64,000 nucleotides of DNA from Melioribacteraceae bacterium (GTDB taxonomy: Bacteria > Bacteroidota > Ignavibacteria > Ignavibacteriales > Melioribacteraceae). This document shows positions 1-9,280 of the stretch, in pieces. The position numbers and the translations under genes were made by a program. How positions within the stretch are numbered: the stretch's first letter is position 1; every line of letters begins with the position of its first letter. The notes below the pieces were generated by a model. The model was not told the DNA's origin and ran no database searches. It was given only the letters and a program-made list of their open reading frames with translations. Where the stretch lies: positions 37,443 through 101,442 of the forward strand of contig JALNXG010000003.1 of NCBI GenBank assembly GCA_023230485.1, read 5' to 3'.

Positions 1-1
1 A

Positions 2-1720
2 GTTTTAAATTTTCTCGGCGTAATTTATGGAAATATTGGTAACCTTGATTCTGCATATTATTATTATCAAATAGCACTAGATGTTGCAAAAGGAAATAAG
101 GTATATAGCGAAATAGCTTATTCACTAAATAATATCGGGGACTATTATTATAAGAATGCACTTTATTCAACAGCCTTAGAAAAAATGATGGAAGCATATA
201 ATATTTTTGAAGAAATAAATGATAAGAAAGGTATGGCATACGTTCTAAATGATATTGGAGAAATTTATAGAAATCAAAAAGACTATGAAAAAGCACTTGA
301 TTATTTTGACAGATCAGCTAAGATTAGATCTGATAGGAACGATACTCGTGGATTAGCAAAATCATTAATAAATATTGCTTCGGTTTATGTTGAACAAAAA
401 TTAGAAGAAAAAGCATTAATGACGTTTTATAAGGCAATCGACTTAAGTGAGAAATCTGATTATTTAAAAGGAAAAAGTTGGGCACTTGCAGGCATTAGTG
501 ATGTGTTTTATGCTCAAGGTAAAAGAGAAAAAGCACTCGAATATTTATTTAAAGCATTAGAACTAGATACAAAGATTCAAAATAAGTATGGTGAAATCTC
601 TTCTTATAATATGATTGGTAAAATATATATCGAATCGAATTTGTTAGTTCAAGCAGAAGAATACTTAAATAAAGCTGAATATGAATCACGCAATACAGGG
701 CATCTCGATCAACTTCTAATATCTTACGAATACCAAACTAAATTAGCCGTAGGAAAAAATAATTATAAGTTAGCTTATGATTATCAAAAATTGTATGAAG
801 AATTAAAAGAAAAAATTTATGGACAAGAGAATAAGAATAAAATAGCAGACCTTCAAACAGCATTCATAACTGAAAGAAAAGACAGGGAAAATGATCTGCT
901 GAAAAAAGATATTGAATTTGAAAAAACTACGAGAAACTATGCAATATTAATTACAATTTTAGTACTTGCTTCAATAGTCTTATTAGTCATGAGATTTAAG
1001 ACGCAGAAAAAGGCAAATCTCTATTTGACGGAATTAAATTCATCAAAAGATAAATTCTTTTCAATAATTGCTCACGATCTAAAAAATCCATTTGGAGCAG
1101 TTTCTAATTTTGCAGAGTTTCTAAAAACGGATTATGACGATCTAACAGAGAGCGAGAGAAAGGAAATTATCAGTGGACTTTATGAGGCTTCTATTGATAT
1201 TCAGAAACTTTTAATGGATTTGCTTACTTGGGCAAGAACTCAAAAAGGTGAAATCGGTGTAACAAAAACGAAATTAAATATAAAAACTATTTTTAATTCA
1301 ATCTGTAAATCATATAGCCTGGCAGCAAAAAAGAAGAGCATTAATTTGAGAATAGATATAGATGAATCACTTGAAATAAGTGCAGATAAATTAATTGTAG
1401 AAACAGTTATCGGAAATTTTGTTAATAACGCAATTAAATTTTCTAACCCAAATAGTGATGTGATTTTGTTTGTAACTAATAAAGAAGATAAAATCAGATT
1501 TTCTGTATCCGATTCAGGTAAAGGTATGAGTCCGGCAATTATCGAAGAACTTCTACATGCAAATGCTAATATAACTACTATGGGAACAAATAATGAAAGA
1601 GGTACTGGTTTAGGGTTAAAGATATGTAAAGAGTTTGCAGAGATACATAATGGTAAAGTATTAATTGATAGTGAAGTCGGTAAAGGGAGTACATTTTCAT
1701 TTGAGATAAATAATAAATAG
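2..1720 (+). CDS. TPR-containing sensor histidine kinase (5' end outside window)
   Basis: The frame is open from base 2, so the ATG at 185 is internal and the true start lies left of the window. The visible part is tetratricopeptide-like repeats (recurring A-x-x-Y-x-x-A-L patterns), then one membrane helix around 937-996, a short coiled linker and a kinase core. The H-box IIAHDLKNPF has its phospho-acceptor His codon at 1073-1075. An N-box (FVNNAIKF), a G1 box (DSGKGM) and a G2 box (GTGLGLKI) follow, so the catalytic domain looks intact. TPR-HK proteins of this layout are common in Bacteroidota as membrane sensors whose repeats bind a signal or partner. No cognate regulator lies next to it in the window. 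It converges on the GH30 gene, with a terminator between them. The signal is unknown. Confidence 0.9.
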   Translation, partial: VLNFLGVIYGNIGNLDSAYYYYQIALDVAKGNKVYSEIAYSLNNIGDYYYKNALYSTALEKMMEAYNIFEEINDKKGMAYVLNDIGEIYRNQKDYEKALDYFDRSAKIRSDRNDTRGLAKSLINIASVYVEQKLEEKALMTFYKAIDLSEKSDYLKGKSWALAGISDVFYAQGKREKALEYLFKALELDTKIQNKYGEISSYNMIGKIYIESNLLVQAEEYLNKAEYESRNTGHLDQLLISYEYQTKLAVGKNNYKLAYDYQKLYEELKEKIYGQENKNKIADLQTAFITERKDRENDLLKKDIEFEKTTRNYAILITILVLASIVLLVMRFKTQKKANLYLTELNSSKDKFFSIIAHDLKNPFGAVSNFAEFLKTDYDDLTESERKEIISGLYEASIDIQKLLMDLLTWARTQKGEIGVTKTKLNIKTIFNSICKSYSLAAKKKSINLRIDIDESLEISADKLIVETVIGNFVNNAIKFSNPNSDVILFVTNKEDKIRFSVSDSGKGMSPAIIEELLHANANITTMGTNNERGTGLGLKICKEFAEIHNGKVLIDSEVGKGSTFSFEINNK

Positions 1721-1747
1721 TACTCGTTTGTATTTCATGATAATAAG

Positions 1748-1787
1748 AGGGAATAGAATTTTGTAAAATAAATCTATTCCCTTTTTT
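1748..1787 (+). terminator. Rho-independent terminator after the TPR kinase
   Basis: A 10-bp perfect stem (AGGGAATAGA at 1748-1757 with TCTATTCCCT at 1773-1782) and a 15-nt AT-rich loop are followed by a run of T residues on the plus strand. It lies between two convergent genes. The T tract favours termination of the plus-strand kinase. Confidence 0.85.
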
Positions 1788-1793
1788 AATTTA

Positions 1794-3257
1794 TCAATAA
1801 ATGATACTTTGAATAGCGTGAGCAGGTATCTTAATATTCACTAATTCCATTTCAACATACAATCCGTAATCTATTGCCTCATCGGTTTGATTCATAATAA
1901 CAGTAACCATCCTTCCATTTTCATTTAGAAAAGAAGTAGCGGAAAGAGTAGCTCGACTTGTAGTAGTGCTTATTCTTCTTGCATTCGGACGAATAAATTT
2001 CGAGAAATGTCCTATGTAATAGTAAGAAGGGGTATATATTAAATCTCCCGTTTTGCCATCGAGATGAACCGGAGCGAAGCAATAATTCTGAACATGATTA
2101 GGACCACCCTTATCATCTAACAAAATATTCCAATCAGTCCAAGCGACAGTGCCATTATTAAAATCATTAATCATCGAAAGACCATACCGTTCTCCATTAC
2201 CCCAGAATTGATATTTTGTCGAATCAAAACTCATTGCACAACCTTCTGTAAAAAATAATTTTTTATCTGGATAACTTTCGCGCACAAATGCGATATTATC
2301 ATATTTCTGCGGAGCACCTGTCCAGCTTTCATACCAATGGAAAGCAGTACCCCAAGCATATTTTGCAGCATCGGGATCGTCATATATCGTATTAGCTCTT
2401 TGAGTAATTAAATCTCTATTATGATCCCAAACTAAAATTTTCTTATCGCCGAGATTCTCTTTTTCCATAACGGGTCCTAAATGGTATTTAAGAAAATCTC
2501 GCTCTTCTTCGGCAGTAAAAATAGATGATTCCCATGTCTGTACAGCCATTGGTTCATTCTGTACTGTAATTCCCCATATAGGTAAATTTTCAGTTTCGTA
2601 GGCTTTAATAAATTTTGTATAGTACATCGCCCAAGAATCATAATACTCCGGAAGAAGTTTTCCACCGTGTAGCATATCTTTATTTGTTTTCATAAAAGCA
2701 GGAGGGCTCCAAGGGCTAGCATATAAAAGCAGTGAGCCACCCGCTGTTTCAGTAGCTTTCTGAATCAATGGGATTCTGAATCTTTTATCGTGATCAATCG
2801 AAAATGAATTTAATTCTTTATCGCCTTCTTTTATATAAGTATAACTGCCACTACTAAAATCACAACTATGAATAGTAGTGCGAGCTAGTGAATAACCAAT
2901 TCCTTTATCTTTATCATAATAAGCGGTCAATAATTCCTGCTGTTTCTCATGTGAGAGAACAGCGAAGACTTCTGCGGAAGCATCTGTAATTGCTCCACCT
3001 ATACCTAGGAATTCTTGAAATTTTTTATTAGGGTTTACGAAGACTGATATTTCAGTTTCAATTGGTTGACTGCCTTTTTTAAATGTTAAATCTGTTTCGT
3101 TTCTGCTTAGCCTTAAATCATTTCCTTCGGCAGTGGTATAAACAGTAATCATTTTTCCTTTTGTAGAAAATTCTATATTTGATGAAAGAGTTTCCTTTTG
3201 AGTAGTGCACCCTGCAAAAAACGCAGCAATAATTAATAGATAAATTTTATATTTCAT
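1794..3257 (-). CDS. GH30-family glycoside hydrolase, lipoprotein
   Basis: A 487-residue exported lipoprotein: the N-terminal hydrophobic segment ends in the lipobox AFFAGC with the modified Cys at residue 17. The body is a (beta/alpha)8 barrel of family GH30 (glucosylceramidase / beta-1,6-glucanase / related beta-glucosidases). The acid/base Glu sits in ITVQNEP (about residue 235) and the nucleophile in LFFTEG (about residue 338). Early strands carry the family-typical FLGIGGAITDASA. A C-terminal beta domain follows. Length is normal for the family. It is monocistronic, divergent from the MscS operon and convergent with the TPR kinase. Exact substrate specificity cannot be read from sequence; a beta-glucoside or beta-1,6-glucan is likely. 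Confidence 0.92.
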   Translation of the reverse strand: MKYKIYLLIIAAFFAGCTTQKETLSSNIEFSTKGKMITVYTTAEGNDLRLSRNETDLTFKKGSQPIETEISVFVNPNKKFQEFLGIGGAITDASAEVFAVLSHEKQQELLTAYYDKDKGIGYSLARTTIHSCDFSSGSYTYIKEGDKELNSFSIDHDKRFRIPLIQKATETAGGSLLLYASPWSPPAFMKTNKDMLHGGKLLPEYYDSWAMYYTKFIKAYETENLPIWGITVQNEPMAVQTWESSIFTAEEERDFLKYHLGPVMEKENLGDKKILVWDHNRDLITQRANTIYDDPDAAKYAWGTAFHWYESWTGAPQKYDNIAFVRESYPDKKLFFTEGCAMSFDSTKYQFWGNGERYGLSMINDFNNGTVAWTDWNILLDDKGGPNHVQNYCFAPVHLDGKTGDLIYTPSYYYIGHFSKFIRPNARRISTTTSRATLSATSFLNENGRMVTVIMNQTDEAIDYGLYVEMELVNIKIPAHAIQSIIY

Positions 3258-3397
3258 TATACCCTCGAGATAAGAAAAAATGTTATTTACAAAGCAAAAT
3301 TATCATAAATATGTCCCAAAATCGAACCATCTCCCATAATTATATACTTATTAAATAAAATATTTATTAAATTTATTCAATTCTAAGGAGATTAAAA

Positions 3398-5368
3398 ATG
3401 CTTAACAGATTCTTAAGTTTTCTTAAATTTTCTATAATTTCTTTCTTGCTAGTTCTTACATTACAGGCACAAGAAATCCCGCAGCAAACCCCATTACAAT
3501 TACCTAATTTATCAGGTTATCCGGTCGTTCTCGATAAAGATACACTATTCAATATTTACAATGGCATTGGTCCATTTTCTGCGGAGAAAAGAGCAAGTGA
3601 AATAAGTTTAGGACTTAAGGACTTAGTTGAAAACGATTCTTTAAATGTCGATTCCCTGAAGTTAGAGATGCAAAATGGGATGGCTTTAATAAGAAATAAA
3701 AAAATAATTATCATGACAGTTACTCCGGCGGATACTCTCTCAAATGCAAAGTCATTAGAAATCCTTAGTAATGAATATTATGAGTTAATAAAAGAAAAAG
3801 TAAAGAGTACTAAAAATGTATACAGCCAGAAAACTATAATAGAAAAAATCATTTATATCGGAATCTTTTTTGCGGCTTTTATTTTCTTGATGTGGATTAA
3901 TCGATTAGTATTTCCTAAGATTTATACTGGTTTAGAGAAATTAGAAGGAAAGGTTTTCAAATCATTCAGCATAAAACAGTTTGAAATCCTTAAGGGTACC
4001 GACTTAATTGATTTAGCTACAATTGTAATGAAAGGACTAAGACTCTTTATTACGCTTGCCGCCATATATTCCTTATTAGTCTTTATAGTAACTAATCTTC
4101 CGTGGACACGGCATTGGTATATACAACCGATATTAAGAGGAATATTGCTTTTTATTTTTGTTACAGTTGTTGCTTCGGTGCTTGTTAAGGGAGTAAATGT
4201 TTCTTATCGATACTTTACGATTAAGTATAGAAGCTGGAAAGGAACATTAATAAAATCATTCAAAGTAAAATCAGTAGAATTATTATCCGCCGACAAAGCA
4301 GTTGACATGCTCGATTTTATTACGAAAATAGTAAGAATATTTCTCTGGTTAATTGTTGGGTATTTTTATATAACGCTTGTATTTAGTTTCTTTGAGTTTA
4401 GCAGAACCTGGGCTTCACAATTAATTAATTACATCTTAAATCCACTCAACAAAGTGGTGATGTCGATAATTAATTTTCTGCCGGATTTATTTTTTATCAT
4501 AGTTATTTTAGCAGTTTTTAATTATCTAATAAAATTTGTAAAATACTTTTTTAGTGAGATCGAGAAAGAAAATATAAAGCTTCCGGGATTTCATGTTGAT
4601 TGGGTGCCATCAACTTATAAAATTGTACGTTTCCTAATAATAGTACTCGCCATAATAATAATATTTCCATATTTGCCCGGATCAGATTCTGAAGCCTTCA
4701 AAGGTGTATCCGTATTTCTTGGTATCCTTTTCTCTCTCGGTTCTACTTCTGCAATTTCAAATATTGTTGCTGGTACGGTATTGACTTATATGCGTCCTTT
4801 CAGATTAGGTGATAGAGTAAAGATAGCCGATACTGTTGGAGATGTTGTAGAAAAAACATTATTGGTAACAAGAGTAAGAACAACCAAGAATGTAGAAATC
4901 TCGATTCCAAACTCTATGGTGCTTGGAAGTCATATAGTAAATTATAGTACAGCAGCACTCGAGATGGGTTTAGTGCTTCATACAACAGTAACAATCGGAT
5001 ACGACGTTCCTTGGAAACAGGTGCATGAACTATTAATATCAGCGGCATTAGAAACGGATAATATTTCAAAAACTCCCGCGCCATTTGTGCTACAAACAAG
5101 TTTAGATGATTTTTATGTATCTTATGAATTGAATGCTTATACCGATCAACCGGGAATTATGGCAAGAACATATTCAATGCTTCATTCAAAGATTCAAGAT
5201 AAATTCAATGAAGGCGGAGTTGAGATTATGTCTCCGCATTATGGTGCTATGAGAGATGGCAATCAGACTACTATCCCGGCAGATTATTTACCTAAAGAAT
5301 ATCAAGCACCTTCATTCAGACTTTTTGGTCTTGATCTTTTTGGTAACAAAAACAACGATAATAAATAA
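3398..5368 (+). CDS. Large MscS-family mechanosensitive channel
   Basis: A 656-residue membrane protein. An N-terminal signal peptide (to about residue 25, ending LQAQE) is followed by a periplasmic segment of about 120 residues. Several membrane helices follow, near residues 151-170, 210-232, 244-265, 310-332, 360-382 and 408-428. The MscS core starts around residue 432 with a Gly/Ala/Ser-rich pore helix (LGILFSLGSTSAISNIVAG) and then the beta-domain signature RPFRLGDRVKI. It resembles the long MscS homologues (MscK/YbdG-like size class) and should open on membrane tension to release solutes. The start is preceded by AAGGAG 7 nt upstream. It is first of a five-gene plus-strand run and only 26 bp from a second, minimal MscS. 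Confidence 0.92.
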   Translation: MLNRFLSFLKFSIISFLLVLTLQAQEIPQQTPLQLPNLSGYPVVLDKDTLFNIYNGIGPFSAEKRASEISLGLKDLVENDSLNVDSLKLEMQNGMALIRNKKIIIMTVTPADTLSNAKSLEILSNEYYELIKEKVKSTKNVYSQKTIIEKIIYIGIFFAAFIFLMWINRLVFPKIYTGLEKLEGKVFKSFSIKQFEILKGTDLIDLATIVMKGLRLFITLAAIYSLLVFIVTNLPWTRHWYIQPILRGILLFIFVTVVASVLVKGVNVSYRYFTIKYRSWKGTLIKSFKVKSVELLSADKAVDMLDFITKIVRIFLWLIVGYFYITLVFSFFEFSRTWASQLINYILNPLNKVVMSIINFLPDLFFIIVILAVFNYLIKFVKYFFSEIEKENIKLPGFHVDWVPSTYKIVRFLIIVLAIIIIFPYLPGSDSEAFKGVSVFLGILFSLGSTSAISNIVAGTVLTYMRPFRLGDRVKIADTVGDVVEKTLLVTRVRTTKNVEISIPNSMVLGSHIVNYSTAALEMGLVLHTTVTIGYDVPWKQVHELLISAALETDNISKTPAPFVLQTSLDDFYVSYELNAYTDQPGIMARTYSMLHSKIQDKFNEGGVEIMSPHYGAMRDGNQTTIPADYLPKEYQAPSFRLFGLDLFGNKNNDNK

Positions 5369-5394
5369 TATTTTATAAATAAATAGAAAGAAAT

Positions 5395-6228
5395 ATGGAA
5401 GATTTATTTAATTATTCAATTTTTACAATTAGTGGTTATTCACTTCGTGTTGTAGTTCTATTTCAACTTGCATTGCTCTTACTAGCTACAATTTTGATTC
5501 TCTCCTTAGTTAAAAAAGTTTTATACAAATCGATAAAAATCGAGAAATCGCGTAAATACTCCGTCTATCAATTGATTAAATATTTGATCGTAATAATTAA
5601 TTTTTTATTCTTGCTTCGAATTGTCGGCATTGATGTTACAGTCTTAATGGCGAGTTTAGCAGCTCTATTAGTTGGTTTAGGTTTTGGACTTCAGAATTTA
5701 TTCAGCGATTATATGTCGGGCATTATAATCCTCTTTGACTCCTCTATCAAAGTAAATGACGTAATAGATGTCGATGGAACTGTGGGACAGGTAATAAGTA
5801 TTGGATTAAGAACTACTACCGTAAAAACACGAAACGATCAGTACATAATATTACCAAATACACAACTTACGAGCAAAGAATTAATTAACTGGACTCATCA
5901 AGCCGGGGCATCGAGATTTGAGATTAATATTGGTGTCGATTATTCGTCTGATATTCATTTAGTAATGAAGTTATTAAAGAAAGCTGCAATTGACCAAGAT
6001 GGCGTGCTAAATAGCCCCGAGCCATTTGTAAGATTTAATGAATATGGAGATTCAGCACTTTTATTCACTTTATATTTTTGGGCGGATGAAGTCTTCAGAG
6101 TTGAGAATATAAAGAGTCAATTAAGAGTTCGGTTATTTGATGTATTTAATGCAAACGGAATAAGTATTCCATTTCCTCAAAGAGTATTATATATAAAGCA
6201 CGAAAAACAGAACGAAATTCTGGAGTAG
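5395..6228 (+). CDS. Small MscS-family mechanosensitive channel
   Basis: A 277-residue minimal MscS: three N-terminal helices (about 16-40, 60-80, 85-110), the pore helix LAALLVGLGFGLQNLFSDY, then the cytoplasmic beta and alpha/beta domains (VNDVIDVDGTVGQV, the conserved ILPNTQL). The pore GLGFGLQ motif is the classical one and clearer than in the long upstream paralogue. It is likely cotranscribed with that gene (26-bp gap). Both genes side by side suggest graded tension thresholds, but this is inference. Confidence 0.93.
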   Translation: MEDLFNYSIFTISGYSLRVVVLFQLALLLLATILILSLVKKVLYKSIKIEKSRKYSVYQLIKYLIVIINFLFLLRIVGIDVTVLMASLAALLVGLGFGLQNLFSDYMSGIIILFDSSIKVNDVIDVDGTVGQVISIGLRTTTVKTRNDQYIILPNTQLTSKELINWTHQAGASRFEINIGVDYSSDIHLVMKLLKKAAIDQDGVLNSPEPFVRFNEYGDSALLFTLYFWADEVFRVENIKSQLRVRLFDVFNANGISIPFPQRVLYIKHEKQNEILE

Positions 6229-6320
6229 TGCTAAGAACCGATCAATAGCGTTATACATACTAAGCACCTAGTTAATATTTTATAAAATATAAAAGGTAAG
6301 CTCACTCAAAAAATACGCAC

Positions 6321-8582
6321 ATGAAAAAATTCGACACAGAAGTACACTTAAGTCGTGAGATGGGTTTAATGGATGCGACTTTAATTGGAGTAGGTGCAAT
6401 GATTGGTGCCGGGATATTCGTCCTGACCGGAATTGCCGCAGGAGTTGCAGGTCCTGCACTAATAATTACATTTACTTTAAACGGATTGGTAGCGTTAATG
6501 ACTGCATTTTCTTATGCTGAATTAGGGTCGTGCTTTCATGATGCCGGTGGAGGTTATCTTTGGGTAAAAGAAGGTCTTCCGAAATGGAATGGGTTTATTT
6601 CAGGGTGGATGAGCTGGTTTGCACATGCTGTGGCTTGCAGTCTATACGCCCTTGGCTTTGGAGCATATTTCGATCTGGTATTAAGAGAGTTTAATATTAT
6701 AATGCCGGCGTGGGGATTTTTCTCACCTCAAAAAATTCTAGCTGCGATTACTGCCGTTGTTTTTGCCTATGTCAATTTCAGAGGCGCATCCGAGACCGGC
6801 AAAGTTGGCAACTTTGTAACCATCGCTAAAATTGTTATTCTATTTATCTTCATTGGTTTTGGTATAAACGTTATGTTTGGAGAAACGGATGTTTTCGCTG
6901 CATTTACTCCATTCATGCCGAATGGTTGGGATGGTGTTTTTAAAGCGATGGGCTTAACGTTTATTGCATTCCAAGGATTTGAGGTGATTTCACAATGCTC
7001 GGAGGAAATTAAAAATCCGAAGAAAAATATTCCACGTGCAGTTTTTCTCTCCTTAATAATTGTGATTCCAATTTATCTATTGATTGCGGTTGTTTCTTTA
7101 GGTACAGTTCAATCAGGAAATATGACTCCTTGGGATTATTTAGCATCTCATAAGGAAACTGCATTGGTTCAGGTGGCAGCTAGATTTTTTGTCGGTGGCG
7201 GAATTATGCTTCTAATTGGTGGTGTGATTTCTACTATGTCTGCATTAAATGCGACTGTTTATTCTTCATCACGAGTAGCATTCGCAATGGGAAGAGACCG
7301 CAACTTCCCTTCAATTTTTGGAAAAGTTCATAAGAAAAATTTTACTCCACATTATTCAATTATTTTTTCATTGATAATTGTTGTTACAATGGCTTTATCT
7401 TTACCAATTGAAGATGTTGCAAGTGCTGCCGATATTATGTTCTTACTTCTTTTTATGCAAGTAAATATTACGCTCATCAGATTACGTAAAAAGAGACCGG
7501 ATCTTGACCGAGGGTTCTTCGTTCCTCTATTTCCATATGTTACAATAGTAGGTATTCTCTTTCTACTTTTCCTTGCCGGTTATATGTTTAGTTATAGTCC
7601 AACAGCATGGATAGTTACAGTAGTTTGGGTAGCAGTAGGATTATTTGTATATAAGTATTATGCAGCTGATAGAGAAGTTCAACACATAAGAAAAACACGT
7701 ACGCTTAATGATTTGGAAAGTAAGATTTATAGGGTATTAGTTCCATTAGCAAATCAAAAGAGCGTTGTCGGATTAGCAAGCATTGCGAATGCATTAGCAA
7801 AGAAGAATAGTGCAGAGATAATATTGCTAAATGTTAATGAAGTAAAAGAAGGAGTTCCTCTTGTCTCTAAAGAAGATGAAAATGATAGAGCTAATTCGCT
7901 TTTCCAAAATGCAGAATCAGTTTTCTCAAAGACAGGTACACCATTTAGAAGCGTAATCAATGTAGCACATAGGATTTCACAAGGAATTGTAGATACTGCA
8001 ATTGAAAATGAATGTAACTTTATTATTGTTGGAAGAGAAAAACATCTAAGTTTTTTTGAAAGATATTTCTCTTCAATTATTGATAGCGTGATTGCGAAAG
8101 CACCATGCGAATTAGCTATACTTCATGGACATATAGAACCGGAAAAAATCAAAACGATTTTAATTCCATACAATCATAATATCCACACTAACCTGGCAAT
8201 TGAAATCGCTCCTATATTAGCTGATTATTTTGAATGTAAAGTAAAATTCGTAATGGTTTTTGAACCAAATTTGAGTAAAGAAGACCGAATTAAACATGAA
8301 ACTAAACTCAAAGAATTAATCGCAGAGAATGGATTTGAAGCCGAAATTAAATTGATTCATGATGAAGATATATTGAGTAGTGTAGTAAATGAATCTCAGA
8401 CTGCCGATCTGATATTAATGGGCGGAAGAAGCGGCGATATGTTTGAATTACTATTAGGAAGATCACTTACTCAAGAAATAACTGAACAATCTGGTTGCCC
8501 TGTAATATGGGTAAAAGAATATGAAGAAAGAGAATCTTTTTGGAAATTATTAATGAAACCAATTAAAGAACCCGGAGAATAA
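6321..8582 (+). CDS. APC-superfamily amino-acid permease fused to tandem universal stress domains
   Basis: A 753-residue inner-membrane transporter. Residues 1 to about 450 form about twelve helices with the APC signature at the first helix (GVGAMIGAGIFVLTG) and FIAFQGFEVISQCSEEIKNP in the middle. From about 465 two UspA-like domains follow (IYRVLVPLA... and IKTILIPYN...). The second has an intact ATP-binding motif GGRSG-x8-GRS. The first has VGREKHLSF, which lacks the usual glycines, so it is probably a non-binding partner. Such permease-USP fusions are known; the nucleotide domain probably regulates transport. It is followed after 2 bp by an MscS-related gene, so solute uptake and tension release appear coupled at operon level. 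The substrate is probably an amino acid or polyamine. Confidence 0.9.
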   Translation: MKKFDTEVHLSREMGLMDATLIGVGAMIGAGIFVLTGIAAGVAGPALIITFTLNGLVALMTAFSYAELGSCFHDAGGGYLWVKEGLPKWNGFISGWMSWFAHAVACSLYALGFGAYFDLVLREFNIIMPAWGFFSPQKILAAITAVVFAYVNFRGASETGKVGNFVTIAKIVILFIFIGFGINVMFGETDVFAAFTPFMPNGWDGVFKAMGLTFIAFQGFEVISQCSEEIKNPKKNIPRAVFLSLIIVIPIYLLIAVVSLGTVQSGNMTPWDYLASHKETALVQVAARFFVGGGIMLLIGGVISTMSALNATVYSSSRVAFAMGRDRNFPSIFGKVHKKNFTPHYSIIFSLIIVVTMALSLPIEDVASAADIMFLLLFMQVNITLIRLRKKRPDLDRGFFVPLFPYVTIVGILFLLFLAGYMFSYSPTAWIVTVVWVAVGLFVYKYYAADREVQHIRKTRTLNDLESKIYRVLVPLANQKSVVGLASIANALAKKNSAEIILLNVNEVKEGVPLVSKEDENDRANSLFQNAESVFSKTGTPFRSVINVAHRISQGIVDTAIENECNFIIVGREKHLSFFERYFSSIIDSVIAKAPCELAILHGHIEPEKIKTILIPYNHNIHTNLAIEIAPILADYFECKVKFVMVFEPNLSKEDRIKHETKLKELIAENGFEAEIKLIHDEDILSSVVNESQTADLILMGGRSGDMFELLLGRSLTQEITEQSGCPVIWVKEYEERESFWKLLMKPIKEPGE

Positions 8583-8584
8583 TA

Positions 8585-9232
8585 ATGGACACAAATTTTG
8601 ATAATTTGTTTTATGATTTATGGCGGACAATTGTTGCATATCTGCCAAATTTAATTGCCGGTTTACTTTTAATAATAATCGGCTGGATCTTAGGCTGGTT
8701 CATAAAGCGTGTAGTAATTCAGATGTTAGTAGTATTACGCTTTGAGAAATTGCTCGCTCGCTTTAGATGGAAAAACGAACTTTCTAAAGCTGATGTAAGG
8801 TTCTCGATTTACAATCTTATTGGAAATATCTTTTTCATATTAATCTTCCTAATATTCCTTAACTCTGCATTAGTGGCACTTAATCTTATTGTACTCTCGA
8901 GGTTAATCGAGCATGGAGTACTTTTCATTCCTAAAATAATTTTAGCATTATTTATTTTTGGTATTGGATGGTGGATCTCATCCAAAGCATCTGCTGCTAT
9001 TGTTAATGCTCTGATAATAGAAAATGTTCATCGAGCTACTTTTATTGGGAGAATTGCAAAATTTACTTTTATAGTATTCTTCTCTTCAATTGTATTGATA
9101 GAACTAAACGTTGCAGCGATGCTAGTCTATATAGCATTTTCTGCTTTTATTGTTACACTTGGCGTGATTACGGTTTTATATGTAATTGGTAACAAAAAAT
9201 ATGCGAAGGAATTATCAACGGAGAAGGAATGA
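8585..9232 (+). CDS. MscS-related TM_helix membrane protein
   Basis: A 215-residue protein with about five hydrophobic helices (near 18-40, 78-100, 117-138, 155-177, 180-205). It resembles the conserved TM_helix repeat found upstream of some MscS pores (LIAGLLLIIIGWILGWFIKRVV and a second copy IPKIILALFIFGIGWWISSK), but no MscS beta-domain follows. It may be an accessory or pseudo-channel subunit. It starts 2 bp after the permease-USP stop, so translational coupling is likely. The family match is by pattern only and the function is not established. Confidence 0.75.
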   Translation: MDTNFDNLFYDLWRTIVAYLPNLIAGLLLIIIGWILGWFIKRVVIQMLVVLRFEKLLARFRWKNELSKADVRFSIYNLIGNIFFILIFLIFLNSALVALNLIVLSRLIEHGVLFIPKIILALFIFGIGWWISSKASAAIVNALIIENVHRATFIGRIAKFTFIVFFSSIVLIELNVAAMLVYIAFSAFIVTLGVITVLYVIGNKKYAKELSTEKE

Positions 9233-9280
9233 AGAGATAGTTTTCTTATATTAAATAAAATTGAGAAATAAAGGAGAAAA

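Noticed and set aside
6270..6292. AT-rich palindrome before the permease gene
   Set aside because: TATTTTATAAAATATA is expected by chance in such AT-rich sequence and has no clear placement relative to a promoter.
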